From assembly GCA_044507975.1 (NCBI GenBank), contig JBIQIQ010000037.1, positions 1-18,934 of the forward strand: DNA of 18,934 nt, written 5' to 3'. This stretch comes from DASRWD01 sp044507975. GTDB lineage: Bacteria > Deinococcota > Deinococci > Deinococcales > Trueperaceae. Numbering within the stretch: the stretch's first letter is position 1; every line of letters begins with the position of its first letter. The position numbers and the translations under genes were made by a program. The notes below the pieces were generated by a model that saw only the letters and a program-made list of their open reading frames with translations, searched no databases and was not told the origin of the DNA. Below are positions 7,630-13,802 of this stretch, piece by piece.

Positions 7630-8037
7630 GTGCGGTTCCTCGACACCAACGTCCTGCTCTACTCGATAAGCACGCACGAGGAGGAGCAGGAGAAACGTCG
7701 GCGCGCCATCGAACTGATCGAGGCAGGTGACGTGGTGCTCTCGGTACAGGTGCTCCAGGAGTTCTACGTACAGGCGACCCGAGCTTCGCGGCCGGATCGC
7801 CTCGACCACGAGCTGGCCACCGCGCTGATCCGAACGTGGCGCCGCTTCCCCGTGGTCGAGACGACCGCGGCCGTCTTCGACGCCGCTCTCGAGCTCTCCC
7901 GACGGCACCGGTTGTCGTACTGGGACGCCGCGATCGTGGCGGCGGCGGCTTCGGCCGGTTGCGATCAGCTGGCCACGGAGGACCTCGCGCACGGCGCCGT
8001 TCTAGGAGGCGTGCGCGTGCACGACCCGTTCCGGTGA
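7630..8037 (+). CDS. vapC: VapC-type PIN-domain ribonuclease toxin
   Basis: A 135-aa PIN domain, the usual toxin length, with acidic metal-binding positions D5 (RFLDTNVLLY), E44 (LQEFY), D99 (LSYWDAAIVAAA) and E117/D118 (LATEDLAHG). PIN toxins of this kind are Mg2+-dependent endoribonucleases that cleave tRNA, rRNA or mRNA. The GTG start at 7630 is 9 nt after the antitoxin stop and gives the canonical N-terminus MRFLDTN; only a weak TGAGG lies upstream, so translation probably depends on coupling to the antitoxin. All catalytic residues are present, so the module looks intact. The RNA target cannot be inferred. Confidence 0.88.
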   Translation: MRFLDTNVLLYSISTHEEEQEKRRRAIELIEAGDVVLSVQVLQEFYVQATRASRPDRLDHELATALIRTWRRFPVVETTAAVFDAALELSRRHRLSYWDAAIVAAAASAGCDQLATEDLAHGAVLGGVRVHDPFR

Positions 8038-8093
8038 CCGGCGCTGGGTGGAGGGCGGTCGAGCGCACCGCAAGCCGACTCGCGACGCCTGAG

Positions 8094-8121
8094 CCCAACG
8101 TGCCCACCGGACACGCTTGGG
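8094..8121 (+). terminator. possible hairpin terminator after the toxin gene
   Basis: CCCAACGTG (8094-8102) can pair with CACGCTTGGG (8112-8121) with one bulged C around a 9-nt loop. It lies 57 nt after the toxin stop and just before the lacI-type promoter, but no T tract follows, so it may only be a weak terminator or chance pairing. Confidence 0.3.
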
Positions 8122-8123
8122 TG

Positions 8124-8132
8124 TGCTACCCT
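8124..8132 (+). promoter_or_regulatory. extended -10 promoter of the sugar operon
   Basis: TGCTACCCT matches the extended -10 pattern TGnTANNNT. A -35 is not obvious, which an extended -10 tolerates. Initiation near 8139 would put the start point inside the first operator candidate (8134-8149) and leave a leader of about 100 nt before ATG 8237. Confidence 0.4.
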
Positions 8133-8133
8133 C

Positions 8134-8158
8134 CCGGAAACGTTACCGGAAACGTCCG
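8134..8158. promoter_or_regulatory. tandem LacI-family operator candidates
   Basis: CCGGAAACGTTACCGG (8134-8149) is a 16-bp palindrome centred on CG with a single mismatched pair, the form usual for LacI/GalR operators. It is followed 12 bp later by a second copy of CCGGAAACGT (8146-8155), which forms the less symmetric CGGAAACGTCCG (8147-8158). They begin 2 bp after the extended -10 box, well placed to block initiation by the regulator encoded at 8237-9259. Confidence 0.6.
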
Positions 8159-8189
8159 AGGCGGTTTCAACGGGTTCAGGGCTGACCCT

Positions 8190-8201
8190 GGAATCGATTC
8201 C
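8190..8201. promoter_or_regulatory. second LacI-type operator candidate
   Basis: GGAATCGATTCC is a perfect 12-bp palindrome with a CG centre, 36 bp upstream of the regulator start codon. It differs from the GGAAACGTTACC sites in its inner bases but keeps GGAA at the ends. It could be an auxiliary operator, or a site for another LacI-family protein. Confidence 0.4.
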
Positions 8202-8236
8202 GGCGCGCTAGGTGCGGGCACCAGCGAGGTAAGAGG

Positions 8237-9259
8237 ATGGGACGCAGGTCGCAGGGAGCGAAGGCCACGATACGCGACGTCGCCGCCGAGGCGGGCGTCG
8301 GCATCGCCACGGCCTCGCGCGCCCTGAACGACGGCCCGGAGGTGTCGGTGGCGACCCGGCAGCGCGTCCTCGAGGCCGCGACGAGCCTCGGCTACCGGCG
8401 CTCGTCCGTCGCCCTCGGCCTCAAGCGCGGCACGACCGACAACATCGGGGTCGCCGTCATGTCGCGGCACGCCCCCGTGGTCCTCAACCCCTTCTACATG
8501 GAGGTGATCGGCGGCATCGAGGAGGTCCTCGAGGAGGCCGACAAGCACCTCGTCCTCAGCAGCCTCAAGAGGCGCCAGGACCTCTTGGACCTAGCCCGCG
8601 AGGGCCGGGTCGACGGCCTACTCGTCGTCGGGTGCGACGTCAGCGACGACATCCTCGGCACCCTGCGCGAGCGCGGGGTGCCAGTGGTGCTCGTCGACCA
8701 CGCCTACCCGGGCCTCCCCTCCGTCGTCAGCGACCACGAGCAGGCCGGCCGGCTCGGGGCCCGCCACCTGCTCGACGGCGGCGGCACGCGCTTCGCGTTC
8801 GTCAGCGAGAACCTCGAGAACCCCAACTTCGGAGCCCGTCTCGCCGGCTTCGAGAGCGAGCTCAGGAGCGCCGGCGTGGAGCTGGACGAGCGCGCCGTCG
8901 CCGCGGGAGGCGACGCCTGGGACGGCGGCTTCTACGCCATGGAGGAGGTGCTGGCGCGGCTGCCGGAGCCGCCCGACGCCGTCTTCGCCGCCAACGACCC
9001 GGCGGCGATGAGCGCCGCCAAGGCGCTCTCGGCCCGCGGGCTCACGCCGCCCGACGACGTGGCGGTCATGGGCGTCGACGACATCCACCTCGCCGCCTAC
9101 CACCAGCCGCCCCTCACCACGGTCCGGGTGGACAAGATCGGGCTGGGCAGGACCGGAGCCCGGCTGCTCCTCGACAGGCTGGCGGGACGGACCGTACCGG
9201 AGAGGACGACGCTCCCTACCGAGCTCGTCGTCAGGGGCACGACGCGAGGTGCCGCGTGA
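8237..9259 (+). CDS. LacI-family transcriptional regulator
   Basis: A 340-aa repressor-type protein. Residues 10-35 form the LacI helix-turn-helix (ATIRDVAAEAGVGIATASRALN), followed by the hinge region (ATRQRVLEAATSLGYRRSSVALGLKRG) and a periplasmic-binding-protein-like effector domain (NPFYMEVIGGIEEVLEEA; DGLLVVGCDVSDD; FAANDPAAMSAAKAL; VAVMGVDDIHLAAYHQPPLTTV). ATG 8237 follows GAGGT (8226-8230) by 6 nt. It ends in a GTGA overlap with the first permease gene, so it is co-transcribed with what it probably controls. By family rule the effector is a sugar or oligosaccharide from the imported glycan; candidate operators lie directly upstream and at 9260-9271. Confidence 0.93.
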   Translation: MGRRSQGAKATIRDVAAEAGVGIATASRALNDGPEVSVATRQRVLEAATSLGYRRSSVALGLKRGTTDNIGVAVMSRHAPVVLNPFYMEVIGGIEEVLEEADKHLVLSSLKRRQDLLDLAREGRVDGLLVVGCDVSDDILGTLRERGVPVVLVDHAYPGLPSVVSDHEQAGRLGARHLLDGGGTRFAFVSENLENPNFGARLAGFESELRSAGVELDERAVAAGGDAWDGGFYAMEEVLARLPEPPDAVFAANDPAAMSAAKALSARGLTPPDDVAVMGVDDIHLAAYHQPPLTTVRVDKIGLGRTGARLLLDRLAGRTVPERTTLPTELVVRGTTRGAA

Positions 9260-10164
9260 CGGAAACGTCCGCCGCCTGGCCGCAGCGCGTGTGGCACGAG
9301 ATCCGCCACTCGAACCCGGTCGGCTACCTGTTCACCCTGCCGTACGCGCTCTTCTTCGCCGTCTTCATCGCCTACCCGCTCGGCTTCGCCTTCTTCCTGA
9401 CCGTCCACAACTGGAACATCGTCCGGCCCGAGAAGCCGTTCGTCGGTGCCCGCAACTACGAGATCCTCTTCAGCGACCCGCTCTTCTGGAAGGCGCTCGC
9501 CAACACCGCCGTGTTCCTCGCCGTGCACATCCCGCTGCAGATCGTGATCGCGCTGGTGCTGGCCGTCGTGCTCAACCAGCCCCTCCGAGGTCGCGGCCTG
9601 TTCCGCACGGCCTACTTCCTGCCCTTCGTGACGTCGGGGGCGATCGTCAGCCTGGTGTGGCTGCGGCTCTACGCCGACGACGGCATGCTCAACCAGCTGC
9701 TCGCTGCCGTCGGGCTCGGCCCCGTCGGCTGGCTGTCCGACCCACGTGTGGCCATGGTCAGCATCGCGGTGATGGCGACGTGGAAGAACGTCGGCTACTA
9801 CTTGATGATCTTCCTCGCCTCGCTGCAGGCGATCCCCGCCCAGCTCTACGAGGAGTCCTACATCAACGGCGCCAACGCCTGGCAGCGCTTCCGCTACATC
9901 ACGTTCCCGATGCTCAACCCGGCGTTCATCCTCGTCGTCGTGCTCTCGACCATCGGCGGGTTCTCGCTGTTCGTCGAGCCGTTCGTGATGACGGGCGGCG
10001 GGCCGCTCGACTCGACGCTCAGCCTCGTGCTCTACCTCTACCAGCAGGCGTTCCAGTTCCTGCGCATGGGCTACGCGGCCACCATCGGCGTCGTCCTCGC
10101 CCTGATGATCTTCACGGTGACGCTCATCCAGCGCCGCTTCCTCGAGCGCGAGGTGGGTTACTGA
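9256..10164 (+). CDS. carbohydrate ABC transporter permease 1 (MalF/UgpA type)
   Basis: A 302-aa inner-membrane permease of the CUT1 family. It has six hydrophobic segments, the first at about 22-44 (YLFTLPYALFFAVFIAYPLGF), later ones including IVIALVLAVVL, AIVSLVWLRL, MVSIAVMATW, FILVVVLSTIGGFSLF and AATIGVVLALMIFTVTLI. The EAA coupling loop is at 199-219 (EESYINGANAWQRFRYITFP), which contacts an ATPase. GTG 9256 overlaps the regulator stop as GTGA and has GAGGTG at 9246-9251. It partners permease 2 and the binding protein downstream. No ATPase gene of the MsmK/MalK type is in the operon, so a shared ATPase elsewhere in the genome is expected. Confidence 0.93.
   Translation: MTETSAAWPQRVWHEIRHSNPVGYLFTLPYALFFAVFIAYPLGFAFFLTVHNWNIVRPEKPFVGARNYEILFSDPLFWKALANTAVFLAVHIPLQIVIALVLAVVLNQPLRGRGLFRTAYFLPFVTSGAIVSLVWLRLYADDGMLNQLLAAVGLGPVGWLSDPRVAMVSIAVMATWKNVGYYLMIFLASLQAIPAQLYEESYINGANAWQRFRYITFPMLNPAFILVVVLSTIGGFSLFVEPFVMTGGGPLDSTLSLVLYLYQQAFQFLRMGYAATIGVVLALMIFTVTLIQRRFLEREVGY
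9260..9271. promoter_or_regulatory. intragenic copy of the operator 12-mer
   Basis: CGGAAACGTCCG here is identical to 8147-8158 and lies at codons 2-6 of the first permease gene, right at the regulator/transporter junction. Exact recurrence of a 12-mer in the same regulon suggests a second regulator binding site (looping or roadblock), although chance is possible because it encodes ordinary codons. Confidence 0.4.
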
Positions 10165-11018
10165 TGACCAGCAGCCTCGGACGTCGCACGGAGGGCCTCG
10201 GCGAAGGGGTCAGGCGCGCGCTCTTCTACCTGCTCCTCACCCTCGGCGCCATCGGGTTCCTTCTGCCGTTCCTCTACATGGTGTCGACGGCCTTCAAGGG
10301 GCCGCGCGAGCTGTTCGACCTCAACCTCGTGCCGCGGGAGCCGACGCTCGACCACTTCCGAGCCGTCTTCACGCAGATCCCCATCTGGCGGGCGCTGCTC
10401 AACTCGGCCCTCGTCTACCTGCTCCAGACCGCGAGCGTCCTCGTGTTCTCCTCGATCGTCGGCTACGCGCTCTCCCGGCTGAGGTTCTTCGGGCGCGAGT
10501 TCGTCTTCAACGTCATCCTCCTGACGATGATGATCCCCGGTCAGCTGCTGCTCATCCCGCTCTACGTGCTCGTCGTGAACCTCGGCTGGACCGACTCCTA
10601 CCAGGGGCTGATCGTGCCCGGGATGATCAGCGCGTTCGGCATCTTCATGTTCCGCCAGAACTTCAAGACGATCCCGCAGGAGCTCATCGACGCCGCTCGG
10701 GTCGACGGGGCGTCCGAGCTGACGATCTTGTTCCGCATCATCTGGCCGCTGTCGGCGCCCGTGCTGATCACGGTCGGGATCTTCACCTTCATGGGCGGCT
10801 GGAACGACTTCCTGTGGCCGTCGCTCGTCAACCGCGACATCGAGTTCCAGACGCTCACCCAGATGGTCACCCTCTACGGGATCGGCGGGCAGGCCGGCGG
10901 GCAGGCGGGCGCCGTGATGGCGTCGAGCCTCATCGCCGTGCTGCCCATGGTCATCGTCTACCTCGTGTTCCAGCGCTACTACCTGCAGGGCATCGCCGGC
11001 ACCGGGGTCAAGGGATGA
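10164..11018 (+). CDS. carbohydrate ABC transporter permease 2 (MalG/UgpE type)
   Basis: A 284-aa CUT1 permease. It starts at ATG 10164 in a TGATG overlap with permease 1, with GAGGTG at 10150-10155. The N-terminal hydrophobic segment is LFYLLLTLGAIGFLLPFLYMV, followed by the family motif STAFKGPRELF. Further membrane segments include VYLLQTASVLVFSSIVGYAL, VILLTMMIPGQLLLIPLYVLV and SSLIAVLPMVIVYLVF, and the EAA loop is at 173-193 (ELIDAARVDGASELTILFRIIWP). The C-terminus QRYYLQGIAGTGVKG is typical of MalG-like subunits. With permease 1 it forms the channel for the imported oligosaccharide. Confidence 0.93.
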   Translation: MTSSLGRRTEGLGEGVRRALFYLLLTLGAIGFLLPFLYMVSTAFKGPRELFDLNLVPREPTLDHFRAVFTQIPIWRALLNSALVYLLQTASVLVFSSIVGYALSRLRFFGREFVFNVILLTMMIPGQLLLIPLYVLVVNLGWTDSYQGLIVPGMISAFGIFMFRQNFKTIPQELIDAARVDGASELTILFRIIWPLSAPVLITVGIFTFMGGWNDFLWPSLVNRDIEFQTLTQMVTLYGIGGQAGGQAGAVMASSLIAVLPMVIVYLVFQRYYLQGIAGTGVKG

Positions 11019-11095
11019 GGCGGGTCGACGAGCGGCCGAACGAGCCGCCGGCTGGCGGAAGGCCCCGGAGGGGCCGGGAACGGAGGACCGTGTGA
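11015..11095 (+). CDS. possible 26-codon coupling mini-ORF
   Basis: ATG 11015 overlaps the permease 2 stop as ATGA, and its own TGA (11093-11095) overlaps the binding-protein GTG start (11092) as GTGA. The predicted peptide MRRVDERPNEPPAGGRPRRG... is Arg/Pro-rich and low in complexity. It matches nothing I know and may only serve to carry ribosomes from permease 2 to the binding-protein gene, or be chance in high-GC DNA. Confidence 0.25.
   Translation: MRRVDERPNEPPAGGRPRRGRERRTV
11061..11075 (+). repeat. GC-only stem-loop ahead of the binding-protein RBS
   Basis: GGCCCC (11061-11066) pairs exactly with GGGGCC (11070-11075) across the 3-nt loop GGA, ending 6 nt before GGAGG (11082-11086), the RBS of the solute-binding protein gene. 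Such a hairpin could stabilise a processed mRNA for the binding protein, or slow coupled translation. Confidence 0.4.
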
Positions 11096-12402
11096 GGTCT
11101 AGAGAGAGGCAAGGCGGCTTCCCGGACTGCTGGCGAGCCGCGCGGCGGGCGATGGTCGTCGGGCTGGCGGCGCTGGCGACGCAGGCGGCGGCTCAGACGA
11201 CGATCACGTTCTGGCCGTCGTCGAACCCGGAGGAGATCGCGTTCGCGAACGCCATCGTCACGGAGTGGAACGCGCAGAACCCCGACCTCCAGGTCCGCAT
11301 GCAGCCGTTGCCGGCCAGCCGGTCGACCGAGGAGGTGCTGCTCGCGGCGATCGCCGCGCGAACCACCCCCGACGTCGCGGCGAACATCTACCCCGGCGCG
11401 ATCAGCCAGTACGTCGAGGCCGGCGGCCTCTACGAGCACGACTCGCTGCCCGGCTTCCTGGAGTTCATGCTCGCGCGCTCGGGCCCGGAGGTCCTCGACC
11501 TCTACACCCACCCGAGCGGCCACGTGTTCCAGATCCCGTGGAAGTCGAACCCCGTCATGTTCGCCTACAACGTCGACCTGCTCGCCGAGGCCGGCATCGA
11601 GCCCGAGCAGCTGGCCACGTACTCGGGCTTCCTCGACGCGGCGCGCACGGTGCACGAGCACTGGGGCGGCGAGAAGCACCTCTACGCGCCGACCGTCGAC
11701 GTGACCTGGTGGCAGCGCTTCTTCGACTTCTACACGCTCTACATCGCCGCGTCGGAGGGCCAGACGCTACTCGACGACGAGGGCCGCGTGATCTTCGACA
11801 ACGAGGCCGGCCGCGAGGTGTTCGAGTTCCTCGGCACGATCTTCCGCGAGGGCATGGCGCCCAAGGGCCAGTCGGCGCAGAACCGCTTCTTCCAGGGCCA
11901 GGTGCTGGTCGAGCAGGCCGGGCCGTTCACGATGCCGTTCTACGAGAACAACGCTCCCGACGGGTTCCGCTTCGCGCTGATCCCGCCGCCTGTGCCCGAC
12001 CGGTTGGCGGGCAGACCGGTGTTCACCTACGGCGACCCGAAGAACATCGCGATCTTCACGAACACGCGCTACGCCGAGGAGTCGTGGCGGTTCATCCAGT
12101 ACGTCCTCTCCCCGGAGAACGACGCCCTGTTCATGCAGATCACGGGCCAGATCCCCTACCGGGTGGGCATGGAGGACGACCCGCTGTTCGCCGGGGTGCT
12201 CGAGGACAAGCCGAACCTCCCGCCGTTCCTGGAGCAGAGCCTGCGCACCCGCGGCGTCGACGACACCCCATACCTGATCGAGATCTTCAGCGCGATCAGC
12301 CGCGAGTACGAGGCTGCCGTCGTGCAGGGAGCGCGTACCCCGGAGGAGGGTCTGAGGCGGGCAGCGCAGAGGGCCCGCGACATCATCAGCGGCTTCTACT
12401 GA
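11092..12402 (+). CDS. extracellular solute-binding protein for carbohydrates
   Basis: A 436-aa substrate-binding protein of the CUT1 (family 1, MalE/UgpB-like) class. GTG 11092 has a good RBS (GGAGG at 11082-11086, 5-nt spacer). The next in-frame ATG (11152) would leave a signal peptide without a basic n-region, so the GTG is preferred. The signal peptide spans residues 1-34: Arg-rich start, hydrophobic MVVGLAALATQ, and A32-A33-A34 before the likely cleavage site. The mature protein begins QTTITFWPSSNPEEIAFANAI and shows PDVAANIYPGAISQYVEAGGLY and QIPWKSNPVMFAYNVDLLAEAGI, standard positions in this family. No lipobox is seen, so it is exported as a soluble protein rather than anchored by lipid. 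It lies after the permeases, not before them. Confidence 0.92.
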   Translation: MRSRERQGGFPDCWRAARRAMVVGLAALATQAAAQTTITFWPSSNPEEIAFANAIVTEWNAQNPDLQVRMQPLPASRSTEEVLLAAIAARTTPDVAANIYPGAISQYVEAGGLYEHDSLPGFLEFMLARSGPEVLDLYTHPSGHVFQIPWKSNPVMFAYNVDLLAEAGIEPEQLATYSGFLDAARTVHEHWGGEKHLYAPTVDVTWWQRFFDFYTLYIAASEGQTLLDDEGRVIFDNEAGREVFEFLGTIFREGMAPKGQSAQNRFFQGQVLVEQAGPFTMPFYENNAPDGFRFALIPPPVPDRLAGRPVFTYGDPKNIAIFTNTRYAEESWRFIQYVLSPENDALFMQITGQIPYRVGMEDDPLFAGVLEDKPNLPPFLEQSLRTRGVDDTPYLIEIFSAISREYEAAVVQGARTPEEGLRRAAQRARDIISGFY

Positions 12403-12417
12403 CCGCGCGCGGTCAGT
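12398..12417 (+). terminator. 20-bp perfect palindrome at the binding-protein stop codon
   Basis: ACTGACCGCG followed by CGCGGTCAGT (12398-12417) is a perfect palindrome that contains the TGA stop of the binding-protein gene. No T tract follows, so it is more likely a partial attenuator or 3' mRNA-stabilising stem between the transporter genes and the secreted enzymes than a full terminator. A dyad operator is the alternative. Confidence 0.45.
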
Positions 12418-12476
12418 CCGAAAGCGACGTTCGCCGCGCACGGGAGACCCCGGCCGGCAGCACCGAGGAGGCAGGA

Positions 12477-13802
12477 ATGATCCGGATCGTCATCTTGTTG
12501 GCATCGTTGGCGCTAGCGGCGAGCGCGTTCGCGGAGACGCGCACGCTCACCGTGAACGTCGAGTCACTCACCGGCAGGCCCGTGCCTGTCAGCTACGACC
12601 TCTTGACGCTGCGCGACGCCTTCGGCGCCGAGTTCCCCATGGACTGGTCCAGCCTCAGGGTCACCGTCGACGGCGAGGAGGTGCCGTACCAGATCGACGA
12701 CGTCGACCTCAACGGCCGCGTCTCCGCTGGCGACCAGGTGGCCTTCCTCGCGTCGGGCACCGCCACGATCGAGATCGCCGACGCCCCCGGCGACGGCGCG
12801 GACTACCCGGCGGGGCTCACGGTGGAGGGGGAGGACCCTGCGGTCATCGCCAGCGCCTCCACGCCCGGGTTCACCGTCGAGGTACCGGCGCACGGCCTGG
12901 CGCGCATCGTCGGCTTCGGTGACACCTCGGAGCTGCTCGCCAACGAGATCGGCATCCTGCGCTTCAGCGGCTACCCGGAGAGCACCTACTGGGCCAACGA
13001 GCAGCTCGGGCCGCACGAGGAGTACACGAACCTCGAGACGGGCGGCATGCGCCACGTCGGGACGACGGTGTTGGCGGCCGGGCCGGCCAGGGTCACCGTG
13101 GTCGCCGAGTACGCGAGCGACCGCTTCGTCGGCCTGCAGCAGCGGCTGATCACGCACGTCTGGGCGACGGGCGACGTCGAGGTCCAGAACGGCGTCCGCT
13201 TCGGCGGCTACAGCGACATGATGAAGCTCCAGTCGATGGCCACGTCGGTCATGAGCCAGGCCGACCTCGAGTCGCTGCACCTCATGCCGGTCTTCCGCCG
13301 TCTCCTGTGGGCCGACCAGCTCGGCATCGAGCCGGTCGACTACTTCGCAGAGCGGGACGCCACCACCACCGTCGACGGCACGCCCTACCTCGCGTTCCGC
13401 GCCGACGACACGCAGAGCCCGCTCTACTGGGGAGCGACCTACATCTTCGCGTCGGCGGAGCCGTGGCGCGCCAACTACAGCCCCAACCTCGGCGTCGGCG
13501 TGGCCGAGCTAGCCCACGACACGCCCGAGGTCGCCGAGGGCTACGACGAGTGGCTCTCCGGGAACACGTGGGTCTTCGAGTCCCAGGAGTTCCGCACCGG
13601 GGTCTTCAAGTGGACCGCCGACGAGTTCGCCACCTACGATGCCACCGCCGACATCACCCCCAGCGACGCCAACCACTACCTGCCGGGCGACACCACCACC
13701 TTCCACCTCACGTACAGCGCCTTCCAGGCCGGCTCGCCCGACGACGCGATCCGCTACGCGCGCGACCGCCAGGCCGAGCTGGCGTCGGTCTCGTTGGAGT
13801 GA
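12477..13802 (+). CDS. secreted beta-rich protein, possible DUF4861-like
   Basis: A 441-aa exported protein. ATG 12477 follows GAGGAGG (12465-12471) by 5 nt. The signal peptide is residues 1-19 (MIRIVILLASLALAASAFA) with an A17-x-A19 cleavage site; there is no lipobox. The mature N-terminus (TRTLTVNVESLTGRPVPVSYDLL) and the stretch VPYQIDDVDLNGRVSAGDQVAFLASG resemble the opening of DUF4861-type proteins, which carry a Q-x-D-D-x-D-x-x-G motif followed by a strand; this is a faint resemblance judged by eye. The body is rich in aromatic and acidic residues (STYWANEQLGPHEEYTNLE, SPLYWGATYIFASAEPW), as in carbohydrate-active beta folds. It overlaps the next gene by one base (TGATG). A role in extracellular glycan cleavage or binding is inferred only from context. 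Confidence 0.75.
   Translation: MIRIVILLASLALAASAFAETRTLTVNVESLTGRPVPVSYDLLTLRDAFGAEFPMDWSSLRVTVDGEEVPYQIDDVDLNGRVSAGDQVAFLASGTATIEIADAPGDGADYPAGLTVEGEDPAVIASASTPGFTVEVPAHGLARIVGFGDTSELLANEIGILRFSGYPESTYWANEQLGPHEEYTNLETGGMRHVGTTVLAAGPARVTVVAEYASDRFVGLQQRLITHVWATGDVEVQNGVRFGGYSDMMKLQSMATSVMSQADLESLHLMPVFRRLLWADQLGIEPVDYFAERDATTTVDGTPYLAFRADDTQSPLYWGATYIFASAEPWRANYSPNLGVGVAELAHDTPEVAEGYDEWLSGNTWVFESQEFRTGVFKWTADEFATYDATADITPSDANHYLPGDTTTFHLTYSAFQAGSPDDAIRYARDRQAELASVSLE

Noticed and set aside
7366..8037. Toxin-antitoxin pair as evidence of a plasmid or integrated element
   Set aside because: No integrase, transposase, attachment repeats or composition break is visible; such pairs are common in chromosomes.
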